From: JAHEEL01 sp964195545
GTDB taxonomy: Bacteria > Actinomycetota > Acidimicrobiia > Spongiisociales > UBA5794
Length of the DNA: 64,000 nucleotides
Direction of reading: 5' to 3'
Assembly (NCBI GenBank): GCA_964195545.1
Contig: CAXMQQ010000006.1
Location: forward strand, 29,499-93,498
The position numbers and the translations under genes are program-made. The notes beneath the pieces were generated by a model. It was given only the letters and a program-made list of their open reading frames with translations. It had not been told where the DNA came from and did no database searches. Below are positions 31,896-40,013 of this stretch, in pieces; the stretch's first letter is position 1; every line of letters begins with the position of its first letter.

Positions 31896-33422
31896 TTAGC
31901 TGTCTAGCTTCCAGATCGCTGCGGATCGTGGGCCCATCGAGATGCTGGTCTGGTTCTCGCCGTCGGTCAGTTCCCCGTCGCCCCACAGGCGTTCGGTCGC
32001 CCGACAGCAGGTGAGCGACACGGTTTCGCGAGACCGTCCCGCGTTGACGACTACCAGGAGATGCTCGTCGCCAGAGGAGCGCTCGACGGCGTACGACATC
32101 GAACCGTCGCCGTCATCGGGCGGCCAGACGATGCGGTACTCGGAACTGCGTAGCCCGGGATACCGATGTCGCAGCGCGACGAGTTCCTTCGTGGAAGAGA
32201 GGATGCGCTGATTCCAGTGATCCTCGTGATCCCACGGGAAAGAACGCCGGCAGTCGGGGTCCCTGCCGCCTTCGAGACCGACCTCCGTGCCGTAGTAGAT
32301 GCTCGGCGCACCGGGAAAGGTGAGGAGCAACGCCAGGGCGAGGACAACGGAGTCCTCATCACCCGACGCAATCGTGAGCATGCGGGCGGTGTCGTGCGAG
32401 TCCAGGAGATTCAGATTGGCAAGCGCCGCCGGTTCCGGGTACTGGTCGAGGAGCCGCTGGATGCGGTCCCTGTACCCTCCGGCGTCGATGGGCGGGGCGA
32501 TGCTGTAGTGGGGGTTGTCCATAATCGTTGACCGGTCGAGCCGATCGCCGACGGTGTATGCGATCGTTGCGGTTGTGAACGGATAGTTCATCGTGCCGTC
32601 GAAGCGGCTCCCGTCGTTGATGTAGCCGCCCGCATCCGCCCAGATCTCTCCGACGATGTAGAGATCTGGATTCACCGCCCGGGTTCGTTCCCGGAACTCC
32701 TCCCAGAATCCGGGCGTCTGGATCTCTTCGGGAACGTCGAGACGCCACCCATCGATGCCCCTCTTCGCCCAGTACTCGCCGACCCGCATCAGATAGTCGC
32801 GAGCCTCCGCGTTGTCGGTGTTGAACGTTGGCAAAGCCCGCATCCCCCACCATGCGTCGTAGTTCGCAGGCTCGTCCATGTCGTACGGGTTGAGCGGGAA
32901 TCCGCTGATGTGGAACCAACCGAGATACGGCGACTGCTCGCCGTTTTCGAGAACGTCATGGAATCGGAAGAAGCCACGGCTCGAGTGATTGAAGACACCA
33001 TCGAGAACCACGCGAATCCCACGCTCGTGACACGCAGCGATCAATTCGTCGAAGTCGGCGTCGTTCCCGAGGATCGGGTCGATTCGGTAGTAGTCGTGTG
33101 TGTGATAGCGATGGTTCGACGCCGACCGGAAGATCGGATTGAAGTAGATGGCTGTGATGCCGAGGTCGGCCAGCCAATCGAGGTGCTCAACGACACCGAG
33201 CAAGTCTCCACCTTTGTATCCGTGGTAGGTCGGGGGCGCATCCCACGCCTCGAGATTGATGGGCTTTCGGACTCGATCCGACCTCGCGAAGCGGTCGGGG
33301 AAGATCTGATAGAAGACGGCGTCCTGGACCCAGGAGGGCCGCTCATGCAGATCGGTGGACGCGGTGCGGTTCTGCCGGCAGTGACCACAGGTCTCGGGGT
33401 CGTGTTTGCGGTGTGTCGTCAA
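31896..33422 (-). CDS. GH13 alpha-amylase-family enzyme (neopullulanase/cyclomaltodextrinase-like)
   Basis: A 508-residue cytoplasmic GH13 enzyme. AVFYQIFPDRFARSD (about 35-49) is typical of the neopullulanase/cyclomaltodextrinase group. The four conserved regions are DGVFNHS (about 141), GWRLDVPEE (nucleophile Asp229), VGEIW (acid/base Glu259) and LLDSHDTAR (transition-state Asp near 345). A short N-terminal extension contains CGHCRQN, a CxxC pair not usual for GH13. A TTG start (33422) has GGAGG nine bases upstream. It would degrade maltodextrin or glycogen stores and is placed near glgA. Confidence 0.92.
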   Translation of the reverse strand: MTTHRKHDPETCGHCRQNRTASTDLHERPSWVQDAVFYQIFPDRFARSDRVRKPINLEAWDAPPTYHGYKGGDLLGVVEHLDWLADLGITAIYFNPIFRSASNHRYHTHDYYRIDPILGNDADFDELIAACHERGIRVVLDGVFNHSSRGFFRFHDVLENGEQSPYLGWFHISGFPLNPYDMDEPANYDAWWGMRALPTFNTDNAEARDYLMRVGEYWAKRGIDGWRLDVPEEIQTPGFWEEFRERTRAVNPDLYIVGEIWADAGGYINDGSRFDGTMNYPFTTATIAYTVGDRLDRSTIMDNPHYSIAPPIDAGGYRDRIQRLLDQYPEPAALANLNLLDSHDTARMLTIASGDEDSVVLALALLLTFPGAPSIYYGTEVGLEGGRDPDCRRSFPWDHEDHWNQRILSSTKELVALRHRYPGLRSSEYRIVWPPDDGDGSMSYAVERSSGDEHLLVVVNAGRSRETVSLTCCRATERLWGDGELTDGENQTSISMGPRSAAIWKLDS

Positions 33423-33524
33423 GGGCTTGAACCTCCGAAGCGGTGGGGCAACCGCGCCATGATATGCGGAGCCGCGCGGTCAAGCAGGATCGGCCGATGG
33501 GCAGATGTGACGCTTTCGCACGAA

Positions 33525-33555
33525 TAGACAGAGTGTCCAGAAGAAATGATATACT
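33525..33555 (+). promoter_or_regulatory. Probable promoter of the drrA-like operon
   Basis: TAGACA (33525-33530) and TATACT (33550-33555) form a -35/-10 pair with 19-nt spacing, leaving about 30 nt of leader before ATG 33588. The inverted repeat GACA-GAG-TGTC overlaps the -35 and may be where the TetR protein encoded at the operon end binds. Confidence 0.45.
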
Positions 33556-33587
33556 GTCCATAATCTCGACGAGAGTGAGACCCACCA

Positions 33588-34568
33588 ATGACTGACCGAC
33601 CCATCCGGGAAACCAATTCCGGAAGCGACAGGATCGCCGTCTCCGCCAGGAGTCTCGGCAAGACGTACGGCGACACGGTTGCTGTCCGTGACTTGAGCTT
33701 CGACGCACGCGCCGGCGAGGTGATGGGTTTGCTCGGCCCCAATGGAGCCGGCAAGACCACGACCATCAAGATGCTGACGACCCTGCTCTCAATCGACACG
33801 GGATCGGCGACGATTGTCGGACTCGATGTCGCAGCGCAGCCGGATGCCGTTCGACGGGTGATCGGTCTGGCAGGACAGGCCGCTGCGGTTGACGAGAAGC
33901 TCACGGCCCGCGAGAACCTCGAGATGTTCGGCCGTCTCTACAAGATCCCGAGTGCCGAACGGAAGCTGCGGATCGATCATTTGATCGAACGTTTCGATCT
34001 GGGTGACTTCGCAAACAGGATCGCCGAGACGTACTCGGGTGGCCAGCGCAGGCGACTCGACGTTGTCGCGAGCTTGATTGCCGCTCCACCCGTGCTCTTC
34101 CTCGATGAGCCGACAACCGGCCTCGATCCTCGAAGCCGCACAGAGCTGTGGGATGAGATCGGTGAGCTTGCTGCGCAAGGAACCGCCGTCGTGCTCACCA
34201 CGCAGTACCTCGAGGAAGCTGATCGGCTCTCCGACCGCATCGTCATCATCGACGAAGGGGTCATCAAGGCATCTGGCACGAGCGCTGAGCTCAAGACGAA
34301 TCTCGAACGGGATGTGTTCGAAGTGCACCTCAACTCGTTGGAGGACCTTGATCGTGCAGTCGAGGTCACCGAACGAGTCGCACCGGGTGTGTCGAGCAGT
34401 ACGGAAGACCTCCTCCTCCAGATTCCGGTGACCGACGGTTCGAGTCAGAGTCTCATCGTGCTCAGGGAACTCGACACCGCCGGTGTTCCGATCTCCGATT
34501 TCCAACTCAGACGGCCGACACTCGACGACGTATTTCTGACACTCACCGCAACAGGAGGCAACCGATGA
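33588..34568 (+). CDS. DrrA-type ABC exporter ATPase
   Basis: A 326-residue ATPase of the daunorubicin-resistance (DrrA/DUF4162) type. Walker A GPNGAGKTT is near residue 48, signature YSGGQRRRLDVVAS near 148, Walker B VLFLDEPTTGLDPRSRTELW near 165-184, and TTQYLEEAD with the H-loop position occupied by Gln, as in DrrA proteins. A ~90-residue C-terminal domain (PTLDDVFLTLTATGG at the end) follows. ATG 33588 follows a 33-nt leader. The permease gene overlaps its stop (ATGA). It exports hydrophobic compounds in known relatives; the substrate here is unknown. Confidence 0.93.
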   Translation: MTDRPIRETNSGSDRIAVSARSLGKTYGDTVAVRDLSFDARAGEVMGLLGPNGAGKTTTIKMLTTLLSIDTGSATIVGLDVAAQPDAVRRVIGLAGQAAAVDEKLTARENLEMFGRLYKIPSAERKLRIDHLIERFDLGDFANRIAETYSGGQRRRLDVVASLIAAPPVLFLDEPTTGLDPRSRTELWDEIGELAAQGTAVVLTTQYLEEADRLSDRIVIIDEGVIKASGTSAELKTNLERDVFEVHLNSLEDLDRAVEVTERVAPGVSSSTEDLLLQIPVTDGSSQSLIVLRELDTAGVPISDFQLRRPTLDDVFLTLTATGGNR

Positions 34569-35371
34569 CAACGCCCCTTGCTGCCCCCTCACATAGGCCG
34601 GGCTTCGCTGAGCGCCTGAGATGGGCTCTTCAGGACATCGTGACCATGACCTGGCGTGACCTCATCCGGACTCGCAGGCAGCCCGAGATGCTGACGTTCG
34701 CCGTGATCATGGGCGTGTTCTTCCTGCTGCTGTTCTACTTCGTCTTCGGTGGTGCCATCGGGGCGGGGACGGGCGTGGACTACATCCAGTACCTCGTTCC
34801 AGGCATCTTCGTGATCACGACACTGACCGGTGCACAGCAGACGGGCACCGGTCTTGCCACCGATCTCGCACAGGGGGTTACCGACCGGTTCCGATCCCTT
34901 CCGATGAGCCAGTTGGCGGTTCTCGGCGGCCGCACGATCGCCGACGGTTTGAGAAACACGATCAGCGTTGTGCTCGTCGCGGTCGTGGGATACCTGCTCG
35001 GATTCCGGTTCGCGTCTCTCGGCGCGGCGGTCGGTGCGGTCGCCCTCAGCGTCGGTATCGGATTCTCGTTTTCCTGGATGAACGCTGCAATCGCCGCGAA
35101 GGTGAAGAGCGCTGAGATGGTCGGCATGCTGAGCATGTTCTGGCTGTTCCCGCTGATGTTGGCGAGCACTGTGTTCACGCCGGCAGAGCAGATGCCGGGG
35201 TGGCTTCAGGGGTTCGCCAAGTGGCAGCCGATCTCCGTGGTTGCCGACGCGGCGCGGAGTCTGAGCAACGGTGTCCCTGCCGGTGATGCCGTCGTGTTGT
35301 CGGTAGTCTGGATCATCGCCTTGCTGGCCGTGTTCATCCCGACTTCGGTTGCGGTGTATCGGCGGGGATGA
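34565..35371 (+). CDS. DrrB-type ABC-2 permease
   Basis: A 268-residue ABC-2 membrane protein with six transmembrane helices and the characteristic periplasmic loop YIQYLVPGIFVIT (about 77) and GVTDRFRSLPMSQLAVLGGRTIADG (about 103). It is the membrane partner of the DrrA-like ATPase and should form an A2B2 exporter. The ATG overlaps drrA, and the TetR gene overlaps its own stop (ATGA). Confidence 0.92.
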   Translation: MTTPLAAPSHRPGFAERLRWALQDIVTMTWRDLIRTRRQPEMLTFAVIMGVFFLLLFYFVFGGAIGAGTGVDYIQYLVPGIFVITTLTGAQQTGTGLATDLAQGVTDRFRSLPMSQLAVLGGRTIADGLRNTISVVLVAVVGYLLGFRFASLGAAVGAVALSVGIGFSFSWMNAAIAAKVKSAEMVGMLSMFWLFPLMLASTVFTPAEQMPGWLQGFAKWQPISVVADAARSLSNGVPAGDAVVLSVVWIIALLAVFIPTSVAVYRRG

Positions 35372-35928
35372 TGGCTGAGACAGCAACCGATCGGATCGTT
35401 GACGCCACGTTTGCACTTGTGGCCGAGCGCGGCCTCGGAGCCGTCACGATGACAGAGGTCGCCGATCGGGCGGGTGTCGCCCGGCAGACGCTCTACAACC
35501 ACTTCTCCGACGTCGAACAGATCATCGTCACCGGAATCGAACAGTACGCGCAATCGGGCCTCGCTCACCTTGTAGAGCTCCTCGAAGCGACCGGCACGGC
35601 CGAAGCGAAGATGGAGTTGCTGGCTCGATACACCGTCGCCGCGGGGAACCACGGCCACGGGGTCGAGGATGTTCGCAGCGCTCTTTCCCCTGAGGCACGT
35701 GCCCATCTGGATCGGCACCAGAGCGAGTTCAGGACCCTGGTCGTATCGATCATCACGAACGGCATGGACGACGGGTCGTTCGATGCCGACCTCGATCCCG
35801 ATCGTCATGCCGTGTTGGTCCAGGGCCTGCTCCTGTCCGCCTCGGACCTCGCTGCCAGCGGCGGCGATCCCGCCGAAGTCGCGGGACTGGTCTCGGAGTC
35901 GATTCTTCGGGTGCTAGGGGCGTCCTGA
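35368..35928 (+). CDS. TetR-family regulator of the DrrAB-like exporter
   Basis: A 186-residue TetR protein. The helix-turn-helix is IVDATFALVAERGLGAVTMTEVADRAGVARQTLYNHFSDVEQI (about residues 9-51). It is encoded at the end of the exporter operon with a four-base overlap (either of two adjacent ATG codons), so the regulator is made together with the pump and probably represses the promoter at 33525-33555. The ligand, likely the exported compound, is unknown. Confidence 0.88.
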   Translation: MMAETATDRIVDATFALVAERGLGAVTMTEVADRAGVARQTLYNHFSDVEQIIVTGIEQYAQSGLAHLVELLEATGTAEAKMELLARYTVAAGNHGHGVEDVRSALSPEARAHLDRHQSEFRTLVVSIITNGMDDGSFDADLDPDRHAVLVQGLLLSASDLAASGGDPAEVAGLVSESILRVLGAS

Positions 35929-35990
35929 GCTCCGGTAGCCTCAGGCTGTCGAACCGAAGAATCTGTCGTAGGTCGAGAGAGAATCAGCTG

Positions 35991-36780
35991 ATGAAATACC
36001 GCACCCTTGGCAGCACCGGGTACGAGGTGTCGGAGATCGGATTCGGGGCGTGGGCAATCGGCGCCGACTCGGGGAGCGTCGACGACACGACCGCGATGGC
36101 GGCCCTCCATGCTGCGGTCGACGCGGGCGTGAACTTCATCGACACAGCGGATGTCTACGGGGACGACCGGAGCTTTTCGAGGCGCTCGACGGTATCAAGG
36201 GGAAGGGAAGAATCCGGCACTACGGCGTCAGCGTCGAACGGGTCGAGGAGGCGATGAAGGCCATCGAGTTTCCCGGCGTAGAGACGGTCCAGATCATCTA
36301 CAACATGTTCCGTCAGCGGCCCGTGGAGCGGTTCTTCGATCTCGCCAATACCGCGAGCATCGGGATCATCGTACGGGTCCCCCTTGCGGGCGGCTTGCTC
36401 TCCGGAAGGATGACCGCCGATACTGTGTTCGCCACCGACGACCTCCGTGCCTACAACCGCCAAGGTGAGGCGTTCGACGTTGGGGAGACCTTCGCTGGCG
36501 TTCCGTTCGAAGTTGGACTCGGTGCCGTGAGCGGGTTGACCGGTACGCAACCGGAGGGTTCAACCATGGCGCAATTCGCGCTGCGGTGGATCCTCATGAG
36601 CGACGCGGTGTCGACGGCGATCCCCGGTGCGAAGAACGCCGAGCAGGCGGTCGCCAATGCAGCGGTATCGGATCCTCCGCCCATCGACGACGGCGCCATG
36701 GGGAACGTTGCCGAGGTGCACGAACAGTCGATCAAACCGTTCGCCACACCCGCTGGTAGTCGCCACGGCCTATCGTCTCC
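35991..36780 (+). pseudogene. Aldo/keto reductase with internal deletion and frameshift
   Basis: Frame one gives MKYRTLGSTGYEVSEIGFGA through DTADVYGDDRS at about 36173, a normal aldo/keto reductase start with the NADPH and Asp/Tyr region. Frame two then continues RPELFEALDGIKGKGRIRHYG from the same point to GSTMAQFALRWIL. Relatives carry about 70 residues (including the catalytic Lys and His strands) between DVYG and xFEALD, so about 200 bp are lost. The short CGGAGC shared by both ends may have mediated the deletion. The original stop is also lost, reading into pheA. It is non-functional as written. Confidence 0.85.
36771..36776 (+). promoter_or_regulatory. -10 box of a probable leaderless promoter (pheA)
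   Basis: TATCGT, seven bases, then ATG 36784; no ribosome-binding site. It lies in the tail of the aldo/keto reductase pseudogene. Confidence 0.5.
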
Positions 36781-36783
36781 ATC

Positions 36784-37608
36784 ATGCGTATCGGATATCA
36801 GGGAGAGCCGGGCTCCTACAGCTACCGGGCTGTTGGCGAGTTGTTCCCGGATTGTGAACCGGTCGGCCTCAAAGGATTCGCGACGGCCTTTGCGTCTCTA
36901 GAGAGCAGTGAGGTCGATCGGCTCGTCGTGCCCGTCGAGAACTCGACCACCGGATCGGTACTCCCAGTGCTTGATCGTCTCCCCGGGGGCGTGGCCCTCC
37001 AACCGTTTGCGATCGTCGCCGAACACCTCGTCGAAGTCCGCCACGCCATCCTCGGAGTCCCTGGAGCGTCGATCGTTGACGTACGGGAGGTGCGGTCCCA
37101 CCCAGAGGCGCTGTCCCAGGCGGAGCACCATCTCCTTGCCCTCGGTGTCGAGTCATTCGCCCGCCATGACACCGCAGGCGCGGTCAGGGAGGTTGCCGAA
37201 CTCGGAGATCCGACGATCGCGGCGCTGGCACCGCCCGGGGCTGCAGAGATCCACGGGCTTGAGATCCTGGAGCGGGACGTCATGGACCGCGATCACAACA
37301 CCACCCGCTTCGTGGTGCTCGCGCCCGGAGAAGCCCAGGTCGATCCGGACGAGGACAAGACGACGATGCTGTTCACGACGTCCCACACGCCGGGAGCCTT
37401 GGCACTAGTGCTTGCCGAACTCGGTCTGCGGGGAGCCAACCTGACGCGGATCGAGTCCCGCCCGTCAACCGAGGCCTGGTCGTACCGGTTCTTCGTCGAT
37501 CTCGTCCACGAACCCGGACCGGCTGGACTCGCCAGAGTGATCGATCCCCCGCCAGCGACCTGCGCCGAACTCTGGGTTCTCGGCAGCTACGTTCGGGTGG
37601 CGGAGTAG
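36784..37608 (+). CDS. pheA: Prephenate dehydratase
   Basis: A 274-residue monofunctional prephenate dehydratase, giving phenylpyruvate for phenylalanine synthesis. IGYQGEPGSYSYRA (about 3-16), VPVENSTTGSV (about 49-59), and DRDHNTTRFVVL (the TRF catalytic motif, about 169-180) make up the catalytic domain. The C-terminal ACT domain (about 195-270) with ESRP (LTRIESRPS) mediates allosteric inhibition by phenylalanine. There is no chorismate mutase domain, as is usual in actinobacteria. The start fits both the family N-terminus and a TANNNT box. Confidence 0.96.
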   Translation: MRIGYQGEPGSYSYRAVGELFPDCEPVGLKGFATAFASLESSEVDRLVVPVENSTTGSVLPVLDRLPGGVALQPFAIVAEHLVEVRHAILGVPGASIVDVREVRSHPEALSQAEHHLLALGVESFARHDTAGAVREVAELGDPTIAALAPPGAAEIHGLEILERDVMDRDHNTTRFVVLAPGEAQVDPDEDKTTMLFTTSHTPGALALVLAELGLRGANLTRIESRPSTEAWSYRFFVDLVHEPGPAGLARVIDPPPATCAELWVLGSYVRVAE

Positions 37609-37665
37609 CCAGGTCCGCATCGTCGAGGAGTTCGACAACTACCGTTGAGTTCGGAGGCACAACGG

Positions 37666-38544
37666 ATGGCGACCAGCACAGCGAGCTTCGGCGCGGGAAG
37701 ACGGGAGAGTCACGATTCTTCCGCGTTCTACGCACGCCGTATGACGCGTTCTTCGCAACCGGGAGACGTCGGCGAAGTTCGCGATGCGCCGGCCAACGTG
37801 CTCGATCAGATCTTCGTGCAGTCATCAGAGTCGATGAATCAACTTCCCGACAACTGCGTGGCCCTGATGGTGACCTCGCCGCCGTACAACGTCGGGAAGG
37901 ACTACGACGAAGATCTCGATCTCGAGGAGTACCTGGGGCTGCTCCGACGGGTCTTTACCGAGACGTACCGGGTCATCGAGCCCGGAGGCCGGGTCGCTGT
38001 GAACGTGGCGAACCTCGGTCGCAAGCCGTATCTCCCTCTCAACCATCTCGTCGGCGGCCTTCTGACCGAGATCGGTTTCCTGCTGCGCGGCGAGGTCATC
38101 TGGAAGAAGGCCAAAGCCGCGGGTGGTTCGACTGCGTGGGGGTCGTGGCAGTCAGCGAAGAACCCGACGCTTCGCGATGTACATGAGTACGTCCTGGTTG
38201 CATCGAAGGAGTCGTTCCGACGTGAGCGGCAGGGCGATGACACGATCTCGAAGGAGGACTTCCTCGCTGCGACGATGTCCGTCTGGGACATCCTTCCCGA
38301 GTCGGCGCGCAGAGTCGGACACCCTGCGCCGTTCCCGACCGAACTACCGCGGCGTCTGATCGAGTTGTACACCTTCACAGGAGACCTCGTGCTCGATCCG
38401 TTCCTCGGATCCGGATCAACGGCAGTCGCAGCGGCACAGACCGGGAGGCACTTCGTCGGCTACGAGACCGATTCGGAGTACGCCGCTCTTGCTGAGAGCC
38501 GGATCGCGTCTGCAGGGGCCGGTCGTAGGAGCACTACCGGGTGA
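37666..38544 (+). CDS. Orphan beta-class DNA methyltransferase (TSPPY motif)
   Basis: A 292-residue site-specific DNA methyltransferase. The catalytic motif IV TSPPYN (about 70-75) comes first and the AdoMet motif I DPFLGSGSTAVAA (about 243-255) last, the beta arrangement. TSPPY favours N4-cytosine, but N6-adenine cannot be excluded. GGAGG lies eight bases before ATG 37666; a TTG at 37645 is an alternative. No restriction endonuclease or specificity gene is adjacent, so it may be an orphan with a regulatory or replication role. The membrane-protein gene overlaps its stop (GTGA). Confidence 0.9.
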   Translation: MATSTASFGAGRRESHDSSAFYARRMTRSSQPGDVGEVRDAPANVLDQIFVQSSESMNQLPDNCVALMVTSPPYNVGKDYDEDLDLEEYLGLLRRVFTETYRVIEPGGRVAVNVANLGRKPYLPLNHLVGGLLTEIGFLLRGEVIWKKAKAAGGSTAWGSWQSAKNPTLRDVHEYVLVASKESFRRERQGDDTISKEDFLAATMSVWDILPESARRVGHPAPFPTELPRRLIELYTFTGDLVLDPFLGSGSTAVAAAQTGRHFVGYETDSEYAALAESRIASAGAGRRSTTG

Positions 38545-39200
38545 CCGACGTGTCGAACCGATCGGACGCCTCGATGGAGAGGGCCGTTCTCGCGACCGTG
38601 CCACTCCTCGCGATCGGTCTCATTGGATCGACGCCGCTCCTCTTCATCCGATGGTCCCCCCCTCCGCTCACCATCGTCATCGCCCATCTAGCAGTACTTG
38701 TTCTCCTCGGATTGATAGCGGTGATCCGTCTCGCACCGTTGGCCGGTAGCGACTGGTTCAAGGGGCAGTCGTGGTCGCCGTTCTGGCGATTGGCCGCTTC
38801 AGGGATTTCGGTGGTGTTTCTCGTGACCGGCATGGTCGGACTTGTAGCGCTGGCATCGTCGGCCGCGCTGCGGTACCCGCCCTCTCTGCAGTTCCTCCAA
38901 TTGCTCTCGGCACTCGACATCGCATGGGCCGGTGCAGCCCTCGTGATTGGGGTCTACCGGGCATGGCGTCTCCCCGCTGCGGTGACGGCCGGGACCGTGC
39001 TCACGATCATCTGTGTCTGGTCGATCTGGCGATATCTCGACATCGTCGGCTTCGGCCCGGCGGGTGAGTGGATCGTCGACTCTGAAGCGCTGGCGAAGTA
39101 CGTGCTGTCGTTCGACGTAGCCGCGGCGGTGACGGCCGTTGTGGCGTTCGTGTTCGGGACACGCCGTCAGGCGATGGAGCAAGCGAGTCCCCAGTCGTAG
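38541..39200 (+). CDS. Hypothetical membrane protein (six helices)
   Basis: A 219-residue protein with six predicted transmembrane helices (about 15-36, 43-65, 82-104, 122-139, 144-165, 190-208) and no recognised domain. The GTG at 38541 overlaps the methyltransferase stop, so both are co-translated. Its 3' end overlaps the convergent DUF547 gene by 34 bp. I do not recognise the family. Confidence 0.7.
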   Translation: MTDVSNRSDASMERAVLATVPLLAIGLIGSTPLLFIRWSPPPLTIVIAHLAVLVLLGLIAVIRLAPLAGSDWFKGQSWSPFWRLAASGISVVFLVTGMVGLVALASSAALRYPPSLQFLQLLSALDIAWAGAALVIGVYRAWRLPAAVTAGTVLTIICVWSIWRYLDIVGFGPAGEWIVDSEALAKYVLSFDVAAAVTAVVAFVFGTRRQAMEQASPQS

Positions 39201-39943
39201 GCCGCATACTCGACCTTTGGCGATGTCGTGACCACCCAATCAGCATCGGTGTCTGGAAGCCATCGTGCAACGACCTTCGAGAGGTCGCTCTTCAGCGAGG
39301 GCAACAGCGTGGGCATCCGATGCGGACGGGTGAAGTCGCCCCCGTACCAAAGGAAGATGCGAGAGAGCCTCAGCGTCCCTGTGGCCCGATTGACCGCCGC
39401 ACCGCCACCGGCGATGAACGAGCGCATTTGGTCGTCGAGTTGAGCGTCGAGGTTCTCGCCGAACGGCTCGTATCTGAGCGTCGGACAGGACGCAGATCCA
39501 CAGACCAGGGCGCCGTGGATTCGGAGATCTCCGAACCGGCGGATCTTCCCGTGTTCGATGTCGTTCAGCGAGAGCGACTCGCCGGAGATCGTCGCCCACG
39601 TCGCATCGAATACGCCAGGTGTCCGCAAGACCGTCGGGGCACCGTCTTCGAAGGCGTCTGAGGCGATAGCGAGTGCTCCTGCGTTGTAGAGATTGAGCCA
39701 GAAGGCGAGCGCTCCGTCACAAGAGAGCGAGTCAGGATCAACAGTCTGCATCCGGTCTCGGAATCCATCGAGGGACCCTCGCTCGGTGGGGAGTGCAGCG
39801 ATCCCGCCGGAACGCAGCGTTTCGAGGACGCTCCCGAGGTCGGCCGAGTCAACCGTGCCCGCTCCCGACGGATCGGGTCGACGGGTTCGACGGGCCCGAA
39901 GGATCGAGATCGCTACTGCGATCGGATTGGGTTGGTCGGTCAT
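39167..39943 (-). CDS. DUF547 protein
   Basis: A 258-residue protein of the DUF547 family, seen in bacteria and plants, with unknown biochemical role. The conserved stretches are FWLNLYNAGAL (about 83), LSLNDIEHGKIRR (about 124), HGALVCGSASCPTLRYEPF (about 142) and DFTRPHRMPTLLPSL followed by Y.WGLA near the C-terminus. The papain-like Cys/His arrangement in this family suggests a hydrolase fold. The protein lacks a signal peptide. It is convergent with the membrane-protein gene. Confidence 0.8.
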   Translation of the reverse strand: MTDQPNPIAVAISILRARRTRRPDPSGAGTVDSADLGSVLETLRSGGIAALPTERGSLDGFRDRMQTVDPDSLSCDGALAFWLNLYNAGALAIASDAFEDGAPTVLRTPGVFDATWATISGESLSLNDIEHGKIRRFGDLRIHGALVCGSASCPTLRYEPFGENLDAQLDDQMRSFIAGGGAAVNRATGTLRLSRIFLWYGGDFTRPHRMPTLLPSLKSDLSKVVARWLPDTDADWVVTTSPKVEYAAYDWGLACSIA

Positions 39944-40013
39944 CAGGAACGCTCCGGGGAGTAGCTCCCTGGCTCAACGGCACAGATGTGGAGTCTGTTC
40001 CCGCGGTTGGCTG

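Noticed and set aside
35991..36780. A sequencing frameshift in an otherwise intact aldo/keto reductase
   Set aside because: A whole ~70-residue block is absent at the junction, which a single-base error cannot explain.
37666..38544. A complete restriction-modification system
   Set aside because: No endonuclease or specificity gene lies beside the methyltransferase; its partner is a membrane protein.
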